NCBI GenBank assembly: GCA_044377735.1
Contig: JBILYK010000002.1
Coordinates: 1 to 64,000 of the forward strand
Reading direction: 5' to 3'
Length of the DNA: 64,000 nucleotides
DNA from: Tabrizicola_A sp044377735
Lineage (GTDB): Bacteria; Pseudomonadota; Alphaproteobacteria; Rhodobacterales; Rhodobacteraceae
Shown: positions 6,858-15,388 of the stretch, piece by piece
Layout: each line of letters begins with the position of its first letter
Numbering within the stretch: position 1 is the first letter of the stretch
Position numbers and translations under genes: made by a program
The notes under the pieces: model-generated
What the model saw: the letters and a program-made list of their open reading frames with translations, nothing else
Database searches by the model: none
Told to the model about the DNA's origin: nothing

Positions 6858-7955
6858 ATGGCCGCGCCGCTGACCTTTCTTGGCATAGAATCAAGCTGCG
6901 ACGACACCGCTGCCGCTGTGGTGCGCCATGTGCCGGGTGCTGCGGCGCAGATTCTGTCATCGGTTGTCGAGGGACAGGTGGCGATACATGCCGATTTCGG
7001 CGGCGTGGTGCCCGAGATTGCCGCACGCGCCCATGCCGAGCGGTTGGATCATTGCGTCGAGGCGGCCTTGGCGCAGGCGGGGCTGAGCCTGCGCGATGTG
7101 GACGGCATTGCGGTGACCGCCGGGCCGGGGCTGATTGGCGGGGTGTTGTCGGGGGTGATGCTGGCCAAGGGGCTGGCGGCGGCCAGTGGGCTGCCGATGG
7201 TGGGGGTGAACCATCTGGCGGGCCATGCGCTGACGCCACGGCTGACGGATGCGGTGGGCTTTCCCTATTTGATGCTGTTGGTGTCTGGCGGGCATTGTCA
7301 GTTTCTGATTGCCAAGGATGTGGACGATTTCCAGCGCCTTGGCGGTACGATCGACGATGCGCCGGGGGAGGCCTTTGACAAGACGGCCAAGCTGTTGGGC
7401 TTGCCCCAGCCGGGCGGGCCAGCGGTGCAGGCCGAGGCGGCTTTGGGCGACGTGCGGCGCTTTGCGTTTCCGCGTCCGCTGTTGGACCGGCCGGGGTGCG
7501 ATATGTCCTTCTCGGGTCTCAAAACCGCGCTGCTCAGGGCGCGGGATGCGGTGGTGGCCGAAAAGGGCGGGTTGACGGTGCAGGACCGGCGCGATCTGTG
7601 CGCGGGGTTCCAAGCGGCGGTGGCCGATGTGCTGGTGGAGAAATCCCGCCGGGCGCTGGAGGTCTATCTGGCGCTTTCCCGGGCCGCGCCGGTTTTGGCG
7701 GTGGCGGGTGGGGTGGCGGCGAATACGCTGATTCGGGAAAAGCTGATTGGCCTGTGTGACGCGATGGGCGTGCGGTTTTTGGCACCGCCCTTGGCGCTTT
7801 GCACCGACAATGCCGCGATGATCGCTTGGGCCGGGATGGAGCGGTTTCGGATTGGCGCGCGGGATGATGCCAGCCTGATGGCGCGGCCGCGCTGGCCCTT
7901 GGACCAGACGGCGGCCCCGATGATCGGGTCGGGGAAGAAGGGGGCCAAGGCATGA
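6858..7955 (+). CDS. tsaD: tRNA t6A37 threonylcarbamoyltransferase TsaD
   Basis: TsaD transfers the threonylcarbamoyl group to A37 of ANN-decoding tRNAs, working with TsaB, TsaE and TsaC. The 365-residue protein starts FLGIESSCDDTAAAV, and contains the metal-binding VNHLAGHALTP, the ATP-site LMLLVSGGHCQF, DDAPGEAFDK and a C-terminal LCTDNAAMIAW. All are standard family motifs. The start at 6858 fits the family N-terminus; a much longer open frame to the left is an artefact that overlaps hemD antisense. It overlaps gpsA by 4 bp (ATGA), giving an operon tsaD-gpsA-yciI-EVE. The ATPase partner TsaE is encoded at 18524 in this same window. Confidence 0.96.
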   Translation: MAAPLTFLGIESSCDDTAAAVVRHVPGAAAQILSSVVEGQVAIHADFGGVVPEIAARAHAERLDHCVEAALAQAGLSLRDVDGIAVTAGPGLIGGVLSGVMLAKGLAAASGLPMVGVNHLAGHALTPRLTDAVGFPYLMLLVSGGHCQFLIAKDVDDFQRLGGTIDDAPGEAFDKTAKLLGLPQPGGPAVQAEAALGDVRRFAFPRPLLDRPGCDMSFSGLKTALLRARDAVVAEKGGLTVQDRRDLCAGFQAAVADVLVEKSRRALEVYLALSRAAPVLAVAGGVAANTLIREKLIGLCDAMGVRFLAPPLALCTDNAAMIAWAGMERFRIGARDDASLMARPRWPLDQTAAPMIGSGKKGAKA

Positions 7956-8893
7956 TCGCGATTGCTGGGGCTGGTGCCTTTGGAACCGCGCTGGCCGTCG
8001 CCTTGGGGCGCGAGGGGCGGGCGGTAACGCTTTGGGCGCGCGATGTGGGAGAGATGGCGAATCGGCGGCGCAATGCGCGGTATCTGCCGGGGGTGGATTT
8101 GCCGGACTGCGTCACGGTCAGCGCCTATCATGACGTGTTCGCGGAGGCTGACGTGGTGCTGTTTGCCGTGCCAATGCAGGCGCTGGCGGGGTTTGTCGAG
8201 GCCCATGCCGAGCAGTTCGGGGGCAAGTGGCTGGTTGCCTGCTGCAAGGGCGTCGATATGGCCACTTTGCAGGGGCCAAGTGCGGTGATCCGTGCGCGCT
8301 GCTCGGATGCCCAGATTGCGGTGCTGACGGGCCCAAGTTTTGCCGCTGACATTGCGCGGGGGTTGCCGACGGCGCTGACGCTGGCCGGGGCGGATGAAGC
8401 CCTGCAGGCACGGCTGTCGACGCCGTCGCTGCGGCTGTATCGCAGTGCCGATGTGGTGGGGGCAGAGCTGGGCGGCGCTTTGAAGAATGTGATGGCCATC
8501 GCGGCGGGTGTCGTCATGGGCGCGGGACTGGGCGACAGTGCGCGCGCGGCGCTGATGACGCGGGGCTTTGCAGAGATGCAGCGCTTTGCGCTGGCCAAGG
8601 GCGCGCGGGCCGAAACGCTGGCGGGGCTGTCGGGCTTGGGCGATTTGATTTTGACCTGCACCTCGGCCCAGTCGCGGAATTTCCGCTTTGGGCAGGCCAT
8701 CGGGCAAGGGGCGGAGTTTGATCCGACCATCACGGTTGAGGGGGCTGCGACTGCGGTTGCGGTGGCCAAGATCGCCCAGCGTGACGGGATCGAGATGCCG
8801 ATCACCCAGATGATTGCCGCGCTGATTGCGCAAGAGATCACCTTGCGGCAGGCGGTTCAGGCGCTGATGTCGCGCCCATTGAAAGAGGAATGA
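7952..8893 (+). CDS. gpsA: Glycerol-3-phosphate dehydrogenase [NAD(P)+]
   Basis: GpsA reduces dihydroxyacetone phosphate to sn-glycerol 3-phosphate, the backbone for phospholipid synthesis, in the cytoplasm. The 313-residue protein has the N-terminal Rossmann motif GAGAFGTALA (residues 6-15), the CCKG segment near 97-100 (typical T/CKG), LTGPSFAADIA at 125-135 and the catalytic lysine in GALKNVMAIAAG (K178). The C-terminal helical domain contains GLGDLILTCTS and the substrate-binding SRNFRFG. Length and motifs are normal for the family. It overlaps tsaD by 4 bp and is 3 bp from the next gene, so it is translationally coupled. Confidence 0.96.
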   Translation: MIAIAGAGAFGTALAVALGREGRAVTLWARDVGEMANRRRNARYLPGVDLPDCVTVSAYHDVFAEADVVLFAVPMQALAGFVEAHAEQFGGKWLVACCKGVDMATLQGPSAVIRARCSDAQIAVLTGPSFAADIARGLPTALTLAGADEALQARLSTPSLRLYRSADVVGAELGGALKNVMAIAAGVVMGAGLGDSARAALMTRGFAEMQRFALAKGARAETLAGLSGLGDLILTCTSAQSRNFRFGQAIGQGAEFDPTITVEGAATAVAVAKIAQRDGIEMPITQMIAALIAQEITLRQAVQALMSRPLKEE

Positions 8894-8896
8894 CCC

Positions 8897-9169
8897 ATGC
8901 GTTTTGCCCTGATCTGCACCGACAAAGCCGACCATCTTGAGGTTCGCAAAGCGAACCGTGACGCGCATTTGGCGCATATTGCGTCCTCGGGCGTGGTGGA
9001 GATGGCGGGGCCGTTTCTGAACGACAAGGGCGAGATGTCGGGCAGCCTTGTGATCCTTGCAGTTGGCAGCAAAGCCGAGGCGGAGGCTTGGACCGCCGCT
9101 GACCCCTATGCCAAGGCGGGGTTATTCGCGAAAGTACGAATCGAGGAATGGAAAAAGGTGATCGGGTGA
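8897..9169 (+). CDS. YciI-family protein
   Basis: A 90-residue protein of the YciI / DGPF-like alpha-beta fold. The start MRFALICTDKADHLEVRKANRDAHLAHI has the family's conserved His in an R..H..H pattern (about residue 24), and the DPYAKAGLF segment near residue 73 is the characteristic D-P-a-x-x-g-l motif. Members are small dimeric ferredoxin-fold proteins whose substrates are mostly unknown. It is located between gpsA and the EVE-domain gene, whose GTG start overlaps this stop codon, so the two are translated together. An upstream Shine-Dalgarno lies within the end of gpsA. Confidence 0.88.
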   Translation: MRFALICTDKADHLEVRKANRDAHLAHIASSGVVEMAGPFLNDKGEMSGSLVILAVGSKAEAEAWTAADPYAKAGLFAKVRIEEWKKVIG

Positions 9170-9582
9170 GCCGCTGGCTGTTCAAATCTGAACCCGACAC
9201 CTGGGGCTGGGCAGATCAGGTGGCGCGGGGGGATCTGGGTGAGGAATGGCATGGCGTGCGCAACTATCAGGCTCGCAACAATATGCGGGCGATGCGGGTG
9301 GGGGATCAGGGGTTCTTTTACCACTCCAACATTGGAAAAGAGATTGTCGGCATTGTCGAGGTGATCCGCGAAAGCGCGCCGGACAGCACAACCGATGATC
9401 CGAGTTGGGACTGTGTGATGGTGCGGGCGGTACGGCCGTTCAAGAGGCCGCTGAGCCTTGAAGATTGCAAGGTGGTGCAAGGGCTGGAGGCGATGGCGCT
9501 GGTGAAAAGTCTCCGGCTTTCCGTGCAGCCGGTGACGGCGGATGAGTGGCAGATCATTTGCCGCTTGGGTGGAATTGAATGA
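9166..9582 (+). CDS. EVE-domain protein (modified nucleotide reader)
   Basis: A 138-residue single EVE domain, a PUA-superfamily fold that binds modified bases in DNA or RNA. Visible family marks are WLFKSEPDTWGW at the N-terminus, WHGVRNYQARNNMRAMRVGDQGFFYHSN in the core, and the aromatic cage-type residues around these. I choose the GTG at 9166, which overlaps the yciI stop (GTGA) and gives the usual family N-terminus. An ATG at 9148 would add six residues. The tsaD-gpsA-yciI-EVE order suggests a housekeeping role, perhaps sensing modified RNA. That role is inference. Confidence 0.92.
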   Translation: MSRWLFKSEPDTWGWADQVARGDLGEEWHGVRNYQARNNMRAMRVGDQGFFYHSNIGKEIVGIVEVIRESAPDSTTDDPSWDCVMVRAVRPFKRPLSLEDCKVVQGLEAMALVKSLRLSVQPVTADEWQIICRLGGIE

Positions 9583-9585
9583 AAT

Positions 9586-9615
9586 GAAGGGCCTCGCACC
9601 CCTACGAGACCCTTC
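9586..9615 (+). terminator. Hairpin between convergent EVE and MFS genes
   Basis: An 11-bp stem (GAAGGGCCTCG against CGAGACCCTTC, one mismatch) with an 8-nt loop, starting 3 bp after the EVE-domain gene stop. There is no clear T-run, so terminator activity is only probable. The rest of 9616-9746 shows nothing I can support. Confidence 0.5.
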
Positions 9616-9746
9616 ACCACCCCACGCGCTCCCCTAGCACCGCACGTGTATGAAAAGGTCTCGGACATGCTGCCCTGTGAGATGTTATAGGGCAAATTGG
9701 CGCGGCCATGCAAAGGCCAAGTGTCTAACATTTAACACGAATTCAT

Positions 9747-10940
9747 TCAGTGCCGGGTGTCAGGCAGAAGAAAGGCTGCGAGGCCGAGAAGGGGCAGGAC
9801 GGCGCAGATCTGATAGACCGCGACAATGCCCCAATGGTCAGCCAAGACACCCAAAATGGCCGCCCCGATGGCCGCAATGCCAAAGGCGAGGCCAAACAAG
9901 AGCCCTGCCACCATGCCCGTGTTGTGCGGCATCAGGTCTTGCGCATAGACCACCATCGCCGGGAAGGCCGAGGCGAGCACCAGACCAGCCAAGGCCGCGA
10001 CGATGATCGTTGGCACCAAAGGCAGGAAGGGCAAAGACAGCGACAGCGGCAGGATGCCAAGGATTGACCACAGGATCACCCGCCGCCGCCCGATGCGATC
10101 TCCGATTGGGCCGCCGATGATGGTCCCTGCGGCCGCGGCGGCGAGAAAGACGAAGAGGCTGAGGTTCGCCTGCGCCTTTGACAGGCCAAACCGTTCGATC
10201 AGGTAGAAATTGTAGTAACTGGAGAACGAGACGCTGTAGACGAACTTCGAGAAGATCAGCACGATCAAAAGCGCCATACCCCGGCGTGCAACGTCGCGGG
10301 GCGGGGCTGAGGCCTGTGCGCGGACCCTGCGCTGCGCCGCGCGGTTGGCGCCGACCGATTTGTACCACCGACCGATGAAATACATCAGCACCATGCCAGC
10401 CAAGGCCACGGCTGCGAACCATTCGATCGAGACTTGCCCGCGCTCCAGCACGATGAAGGCCGCCGCCAGGGGACCAAGGGCTGAACCCGCGTTTCCGCCC
10501 ACTTGAAACACCGATTGGGCAAAGCCCGGCCGCATGCCAGCTGCAAGGCGCACGATACGCGAGGATTCCGGGTGGAAAATCGACGAGCCTAGGCCGATCA
10601 GCGCAACCGACAGCAGGACAAGGCCAAAGCTGGTGGCGTGGGCCAGAAGGATCAGCCCGATCCCGGTGGAGGCCATGCCAGCCGAGAGTGCATAGGGCAT
10701 GGGCCGCTTGTCGGTATAAAGCCCGATCACGGGCTGCAGGATGGAGGCTGTGCCCTGAAAGACAAGGGTAATCAGTCCGATCTGGGTGAAGGACAGATCA
10801 AGATTATCCTTCAGCAAAGGATAGCCCGCCGGGATAAGCGACTGCATCAGGTCGTTCAGAAAGTGACCAAGAGCCACAGCAAAGATCACCGGAGCGGCGG
10901 TGGTTTCTGCGTTGCTTTCGGTGGCGGATTGGGCAGGCAT
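9747..10940 (-). CDS. MFS transporter, fosmidomycin-resistance (Fsr) type
   Basis: A 397-residue, 12-span inner-membrane transporter of the major facilitator superfamily. GHFLNDLMQSLIPAGYPLLK in the first helix, LSFTQIGLITLVFQ, TDKRPMPY in loop 2-3 and SSIFHPESSR in helix 4 match the Fsr subfamily, named for E. coli fosmidomycin efflux. A basic, alanine-rich cytoplasmic loop (about residues 195-220) separates the two six-helix halves. The real substrate is unknown, because such pumps are broadly annotated from one resistance phenotype. It stands alone on the minus strand, converges with the EVE gene, and is preceded by a 72-bp gap from the DUF2853 gene. Confidence 0.88.
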   Translation of the reverse strand: MPAQSATESNAETTAAPVIFAVALGHFLNDLMQSLIPAGYPLLKDNLDLSFTQIGLITLVFQGTASILQPVIGLYTDKRPMPYALSAGMASTGIGLILLAHATSFGLVLLSVALIGLGSSIFHPESSRIVRLAAGMRPGFAQSVFQVGGNAGSALGPLAAAFIVLERGQVSIEWFAAVALAGMVLMYFIGRWYKSVGANRAAQRRVRAQASAPPRDVARRGMALLIVLIFSKFVYSVSFSSYYNFYLIERFGLSKAQANLSLFVFLAAAAAGTIIGGPIGDRIGRRRVILWSILGILPLSLSLPFLPLVPTIIVAALAGLVLASAFPAMVVYAQDLMPHNTGMVAGLLFGLAFGIAAIGAAILGVLADHWGIVAVYQICAVLPLLGLAAFLLPDTRH

Positions 10941-11012
10941 TGCGGGCCTTTTAACTGAAGATGGGCGGCACCATGGCCGCCCATCCGGGAAAGTTCAATG
11001 GCAGGCCGCCGG

Positions 11013-11354
11013 TTATTTGTAGGCAGATTCCTTGCCGAAATGCTTGACCAAAAGGTAATACAGCACCGCGCGATGCTTTTTGCGCTCTGATCTGCCATAG
11101 GTGTCGATCGCGGCGTTGATGCCATCCATCAGCTTGGGACCAACGGGAAGGCCGAGTTTCTTGACAAGAAAATTCTTCTCCACGCGTTCCAGTTCTGCAG
11201 GATCACTGGCGGCGACGGTTCCAGCATCATTATCATATATCGCAGGGCCGCAGCTGATGGTCACTTTGGTCAAGAGCGCCATATCCGGCGTCATCGAGCA
11301 TTTGGTCCTGATGTCATCGGCGTATTTCGCAATCAATTCGTCTCTCTTGCCCAT
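11013..11354 (-). CDS. DUF2853 family protein
   Basis: A 113-residue, highly charged, probably all-helical cytoplasmic protein. It matches what I recall of DUF2853: KRDELIAKYADDIRTKC near the start, ERVEKNFLVKKLGL in the middle and KHRAVLYYLLVKHFGKE at the end. The family has no assigned function. It contains no signal peptide or membrane segment. It lies upstream of the MFS gene on the same strand, with a 72-bp gap, and downstream of the ahcY terminator, so it probably has its own promoter in 11355-11512. I see no other feature in that gap apart from the hairpin. Confidence 0.8.
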   Translation of the reverse strand: MGKRDELIAKYADDIRTKCSMTPDMALLTKVTISCGPAIYDNDAGTVAASDPAELERVEKNFLVKKLGLPVGPKLMDGINAAIDTYGRSERKKHRAVLYYLLVKHFGKESAYK

Positions 11355-11512
11355 CGTCTTATCCCTGTCTGAAAAGCCGGATCACCGGTGGTTGAATGGG
11401 GCGATGTTACGCAAGGACGCGGCATGCACAAAGGGAAATGTCTGGAGCAGTTCCCCTTTGGCCCTGAGGGCATGGGCCGGTTATGCGGGCGTTTTTAGAT
11501 GGCGGACATGAC

Positions 11513-11536
11513 AAAGGGGCCCAATTGGGCCCCTTT
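11513..11536 (-). terminator. Palindromic terminator of ahcY
   Basis: A perfect 24-bp palindrome (AAAGGGGCCCAA followed by its complement) 31 bp after the ahcY stop on the minus strand. Read as RNA it forms a 10-bp GC-rich hairpin with an AATT loop. Its A-side and T-side are symmetric, so it could act on either strand, but only ahcY ends here. Confidence 0.7.
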
Positions 11537-11567
11537 GCTGGGTAACTTGCGGCCAAGGAGCCGCAGA

Positions 11568-12971
11568 TCAATAGCGGTAATGTTCCGATTTGAACGGGCC
11601 ATCCACCGTGACGCCGATGTAATCAGCCTGATCCTTGCGCAGCTCGGTCAGTTTGACGCCAATCTTCTTCAGATGCAGCCGGGCGACTTTTTCATCCAGT
11701 GATTTGGGCAGGATATAGACGCCGGGGACATAGTCTTGGCCTTTGGTCCACAACTCGATCTGGGCCAGAACCTGATTGGTGAAGGAGGCTGACATCACGA
11801 AGGACGGGTGGCCCGTGGCGTTGCCAAGGTTCAGAAGGCGGCCTTCGGAGAGAAGGATCAGACGATTGCCCGAGGGCATCTCGATCATATCCACCTGTTC
11901 TTTGATGTTGGTCCATTTGTGGTTGCGCAGGGATGCAACCTGAATTTCGTTGTCGAAATGGCCGATGTTGCCAACGATGGCCATGTCCTTCATCTCGCGC
12001 ATGTGCTCGATTCGGATGACATCGCGGTTGCCGGTGGTGGTGATGAAGATGTCGGCGCTGGCGACTTCGTCTTCCAGCAGGGTGACCTCATAACCGTCCA
12101 TCGCTGCCTGCAGCGCGCAGATCGGGTCCACTTCGGTGACCTTCACGCGGGCACCAGCGCCGCGCAGCGACGCGGCCGAGCCTTTGCCCACGTCGCCGTA
12201 ACCGCAGACCACGGCGACCTTGCCGGCCATCATGGTGTCGGTGGCACGGCGGATGCCGTCGACGAGCGATTCCTTGCAGCCGTATTTGTTGTCAAACTTT
12301 GACTTGGTCACAGAGTCATTCACGTTGATCGCCGGGAAGGGCAGCTGACCGGACTTGTGCAGATCATAGAGGCGATGCACGCCCGTGGTCGTTTCCTCGG
12401 AGACGCCTTTGATGGCGGCCTTGGTTTTGGTGAAGAAACCGGGGGTTTCCTTCATCCGCTTGTAGATCTGCTTTTTGATGACCTCTTCCTCTTCCGACTG
12501 TGGAACGGGGATGATCTCTTCGCCTGCTTCGGCGCGTGCGCCGAGAAGAACGTAAAGCGTGGCGTCGCCGCCATCATCGAGGATCATGTTCGCGCCGACC
12601 CCATCTTCATTGGGGGGGAACATGAAGGATTTGTCGAGATAATCCCAATGCTCGGTCAGGGTCTGGCCCTTGATGGCGAACACCGGGACGCCAGCGGCGG
12701 CGATGGCAGCGGCGGCGTGGTCTTGGGTTGAAAAGATGTTGCACGAGGCCCAGCGCACGTCGGCGCCAAGGGCTGTCAGCGTTTCGATCAACGCGGCGGT
12801 CTGGATGGTCATGTGAAGCGAGCCTACAATCCGCGCGCCTTTCAGCGGCTTCGTGGTGCCAAACTCTTCGCGGCAGGCAATCAGGCCCGGCATTTCGGTT
12901 TCGGCAATGGTCAGCTCTTTGCGGCCGAATTCAGCCAGGCTAATATCTTTGACGATGTAATCCGCAGCCAT
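11568..12971 (-). CDS. ahcY: S-adenosylhomocysteine hydrolase
   Basis: AhcY splits S-adenosylhomocysteine to adenosine and homocysteine, relieving product inhibition of methyltransferases and feeding methionine recycling. The 467-residue protein is full length. It has the N-terminal substrate domain (SLHMTIQTAALIETL, NIFSTQDHAAAAIA), the catalytic region with NVNDSVTKSKFDN, the NAD-binding GYGDVGKGSA and the C-terminal KSEHYRY that completes the neighbouring subunit's site. Like other proteobacterial enzymes it has an insertion of about 40 residues after the substrate domain (EEEVIKKQIYKRM region). It is monocistronic, with its own terminator downstream. The 76-bp gap to the divergent HD gene is too short for me to see an SAH riboswitch. 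Confidence 0.97.
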   Translation of the reverse strand: MAADYIVKDISLAEFGRKELTIAETEMPGLIACREEFGTTKPLKGARIVGSLHMTIQTAALIETLTALGADVRWASCNIFSTQDHAAAAIAAAGVPVFAIKGQTLTEHWDYLDKSFMFPPNEDGVGANMILDDGGDATLYVLLGARAEAGEEIIPVPQSEEEEVIKKQIYKRMKETPGFFTKTKAAIKGVSEETTTGVHRLYDLHKSGQLPFPAINVNDSVTKSKFDNKYGCKESLVDGIRRATDTMMAGKVAVVCGYGDVGKGSAASLRGAGARVKVTEVDPICALQAAMDGYEVTLLEDEVASADIFITTTGNRDVIRIEHMREMKDMAIVGNIGHFDNEIQVASLRNHKWTNIKEQVDMIEMPSGNRLILLSEGRLLNLGNATGHPSFVMSASFTNQVLAQIELWTKGQDYVPGVYILPKSLDEKVARLHLKKIGVKLTELRKDQADYIGVTVDGPFKSEHYRY

Positions 12972-13047
12972 GACAACGCTCTCCTTGATCCTTTGATTGG
13001 TGGGCAGATAGCATTATGAAGGCGTTTCGACAACCAAGGCCCGCATC

Positions 13048-13638
13048 ATGAAACAACCTCGCGCATGGCAGCGCATGCTTTCTGGCCGCAGGCTTGACCT
13101 GCTGGACCCCACTCCGATGGATATCGAGGTGGAAGACATCGCCCATGGGCTGGCCTTTGTGGCACGCTGGAACGGCCAGACGCGGGGGGATTGGCCCTAT
13201 TCAGTGGCGGAGCATTCGCTTTTGGTGGAAGAGATCTTTGGCCGCCAGAACCCCGCAATTGCGGCGCGTTGGCAATTGGCGGCACTTTTGCACGATGCGC
13301 CAGAATATGTGATTGGCGATATGATCAGCCCGGTGAAGGCGGCGATTGGTGCGGCCTATGGAGAGTTGGACCTGCGGCTCACCGCGGCGGTGCATCTGCG
13401 TTTTGGCCTGCCGGCGCAATTGCCGGGGGCGATCAAGAAGGCCATAAAGTCGGCGGACAAAATCTCGGCCTGGCTGGAGGCTGTGCAAATTGCGGGGTTT
13501 AGTGAGGTTGAGGCTGACAAGTTATTTGGACGGCCGGAAACGGCCGTGTTGCGAGGACTTAAAATAAGGTTGGAGCCGCCCGCTATGGTGCGGGCGGCCT
13601 TTGTTGCGCGGCATGCCGCGCTTTTGCAAAGTATTTAG
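13048..13638 (+). CDS. HD-domain phosphohydrolase (YfbR-like)
   Basis: A 196-residue cytoplasmic HD-superfamily protein. SVAEHSLLV contains the first metal-binding His (H56), LLHDAPEYVIGDM gives the HD pair (H82, D83), and a downstream KSADKISAWLEA supplies the last Asp (near residue 138). The DAPEYVIGDM pattern matches YfbR-like nucleoside 5'-phosphatases and related hydrolases. The substrate is not determinable from sequence. It is divergent from ahcY across 76 bp and ends 3 bp from the convergent H-NS-type gene. Confidence 0.85.
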   Translation: MKQPRAWQRMLSGRRLDLLDPTPMDIEVEDIAHGLAFVARWNGQTRGDWPYSVAEHSLLVEEIFGRQNPAIAARWQLAALLHDAPEYVIGDMISPVKAAIGAAYGELDLRLTAAVHLRFGLPAQLPGAIKKAIKSADKISAWLEAVQIAGFSEVEADKLFGRPETAVLRGLKIRLEPPAMVRAAFVARHAALLQSI

Positions 13639-13641
13639 GGA

Positions 13642-13959
13642 TTAGATCGCCATATCTTCGGGCGAATGACCGGCCTTCAAAGCAGCAACAAACCAGCGCG
13701 GCTTGCGCCCGCGGCCCGACCAAGTTTCAGACTTGTTGGCTGGATCGGCATATTTTGGCGTCGCCGCAGCGCGCTTGCGCACTTTGGTGACGGCTCCGGT
13801 TAACTCTGCGAGTGAAAACCCCATGGCTCGGGCCTTCTCTTCAAGCTCGGCAAGTGCGTGCTTTTTCTTGCGATCCTCGAAGGTTGAAATGGCTCTTGAG
13901 ACCTTAGTCTGAAGGTCCTTAAGCTCTTTCAAAGACAGATCGTCCAGATTCGTCGACAT
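13642..13959 (-). CDS. hvrA: H-NS-family nucleoid protein, HvrA-like
   Basis: A 105-residue DNA-binding protein. Residues 1-60 are a charged oligomerisation helix region (LSLKELKDLQTKVSRAISTFEDRKK), and the C-terminal domain carries the H-NS-type DNA-binding core (KYADPANKSETWSGRGRKPRWF). In Rhodobacter, the homologue HvrA/Spb lies next to the regA-senC-regB genes and tunes photosynthesis genes to light. The same neighbourhood here supports the name. A Shine-Dalgarno AAGGAA precedes the ATG at 13959. Whether this organism is phototrophic cannot be read from the window, so the light role is inferred. Confidence 0.8.
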   Translation of the reverse strand: MSTNLDDLSLKELKDLQTKVSRAISTFEDRKKKHALAELEEKARAMGFSLAELTGAVTKVRKRAAATPKYADPANKSETWSGRGRKPRWFVAALKAGHSPEDMAI

Positions 13960-14046
13960 GTTAGCTTCCTTGTGAAAAAAATAAGCGGCGTCATTTCAAT
14001 GCGAACATGTCTTAAATCAGCTTAATTGAGTTGGCAAGAAATCAAA

Positions 14047-14601
14047 TTACTTAGGGCTGCGCTTGGCTAGAATGCGTTGAAGGGTGCGACGATGCATCGA
14101 AAGCCGGCGCGCGGTTTCAGACACATTGCGCTCGCACATCTCATAAACGCGTTGAATGTGTTCCCACCGAACGCGATCAGCAGACATTGGGTTTTCAGGC
14201 GGCGCTGGCATTGCCTCGCCCTTGGCGAGAAGTGCGTTAGTGATGTCATTGGCATCGGCCGGCTTAGACAAATAGTCGGTCGCGCCAATCTTTACGGCGG
14301 CAACGGCGGTTGCGATGGCCCCATAGCCCGTGAGCACCACGATCCGGCAATCGGGCCTGCGGTCGCGTAGGGCTTCGACCACATCCAACCCATTCCCATC
14401 TTCAAGCCGCAGGTCCACCACGGCATAGGCGGGCGGGCGTGACACGGCGATGGCGCGGCCCTCGGCGACACTGGCGGCGGTTTCGGGCTGGAAGCCGCGT
14501 TTTTCCATGGCCTTGGCAAGACGTTTTACAAAAACCTCATCATCATCAACCAACAAAAGGCTACGATCTGTTCCCAGTTCGGCCGAAGGTTCGTCACCCA
14601 T
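14047..14601 (-). CDS. regA: Redox response regulator RegA/PrrA
   Basis: The response regulator of the RegB-RegA redox two-component system, which controls photosynthesis, CO2 fixation, nitrogen fixation and respiration genes. The 184-residue protein has a receiver domain (acidic pair at about 20-21, phospho-acceptor D63, conserved K in the SKPAD segment) and a C-terminal Fis-type HTH (NVSETARRLSMHRRTLQRIL), separated by the proline-rich linker typical of RegA. I prefer the ATG at 14601: AAGGA lies about 6 nt upstream, and the numbering then puts the acceptor Asp at 63 as in Rhodobacter RegA. An ATG at 14616 adds five residues. It sits between hvrA and senC, facing regB. Confidence 0.95.
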   Translation of the reverse strand: MGDEPSAELGTDRSLLLVDDDEVFVKRLAKAMEKRGFQPETAASVAEGRAIAVSRPPAYAVVDLRLEDGNGLDVVEALRDRRPDCRIVVLTGYGAIATAVAAVKIGATDYLSKPADANDITNALLAKGEAMPAPPENPMSADRVRWEHIQRVYEMCERNVSETARRLSMHRRTLQRILAKRSPK

Positions 14602-14679
14602 TCCCAGTCCTTCCATTTACGCCTGCGCTTAACCTAGGCCGCGACTGGTGCCTGGTCAAACCAGGCACCGTTGGCTGTG

Positions 14680-15315
14680 TCACGATCCTGACTTCGAAAC
14701 GAAGCACGCGGTTCGCGACGCCATATCAGCGGCGCTGTCCTCGCGTTTGAAAAATTCGACAAATCCCTGACCGGGCAAGACGAGATAGGTAAAGGTTGAA
14801 TGGTCAACCAGATAAAATTCGTCGGTCGAGTCCTGCTTTTTGTAATAAGCTTTATAGGCCTGCGCAGCGGCCTTGATTTGCTCTTCGCTGCCGGTCAGGC
14901 CGATCATTTTGGGGTGCAGGTTCGCGGCAAAATCACGTACCACCTCGGGCGTGTCGCGCGCGGGGTCGATCGAGATGAAGGCGGGCTGCACGTCAAATCC
15001 GGTTTCATCCAGGATATCAATCGCCTCGGCATTACGGGCATTGTCCATGGGGCAGACATCGGGGCAGAAGGTGTATCCGAAATAAAGAAGCGTCGGCCTG
15101 CTGAAAATCTCGGCCTCGGTCATGGTCTGGCCATCGCCGTTCACAAGGGACATCGGCCCGCCAATAGCGCCACCGCCGACCGCACCGCCACGACATTCGG
15201 CAAAGACATCAGACCCCTGACTTGACTGGATCACATAATAGGTTCCACCCAGCAATGCCGCCATCGCAAGCGCCGCAGCGCCTGCATAAAGTATTATCAT
15301 GCCAACCTTCTCCAT
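14680..15315 (-). CDS. senC: Copper chaperone SenC/PrrC (SCO family)
   Basis: A membrane-anchored SCO-family protein that delivers copper to the CuA or CuB site of heme-copper oxidases. In RegBA bacteria it is also reported to transmit an oxygen signal. The 211-residue protein has one N-terminal membrane span (about 5-30) and a periplasmic thioredoxin fold. The copper ligands are in CPDVC (C84, C88) and the histidine in VDHSTF (H172). An extra cysteine pair (C41 near the anchor and one near the C-terminus) is visible. It is encoded between regA and the divergent regB, as in Rhodobacter. The start may be the ATG at 15300, but the membrane anchor is kept in either case. Confidence 0.92.
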   Translation of the reverse strand: MEKVGMIILYAGAAALAMAALLGGTYYVIQSSQGSDVFAECRGGAVGGGAIGGPMSLVNGDGQTMTEAEIFSRPTLLYFGYTFCPDVCPMDNARNAEAIDILDETGFDVQPAFISIDPARDTPEVVRDFAANLHPKMIGLTGSEEQIKAAAQAYKAYYKKQDSTDEFYLVDHSTFTYLVLPGQGFVEFFKREDSAADMASRTACFVSKSGS

Positions 15316-15388
15316 TCACACAGGTTCGCATTGAACCCTAACCGGCACAGCCTTATCAATCACAGTATCCGCATCAAGGCCGATTGTC

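Noticed and set aside
12972..13047. SAH riboswitch ahead of ahcY
   Set aside because: The divergent gap is only 76 bp and holds no visible pseudoknot-type pattern.
14005..14025. CtrA-like TTAA repeat upstream of hvrA
   Set aside because: The two TTAA elements are separated by 6 bp, not 7, so it does not fit the consensus.
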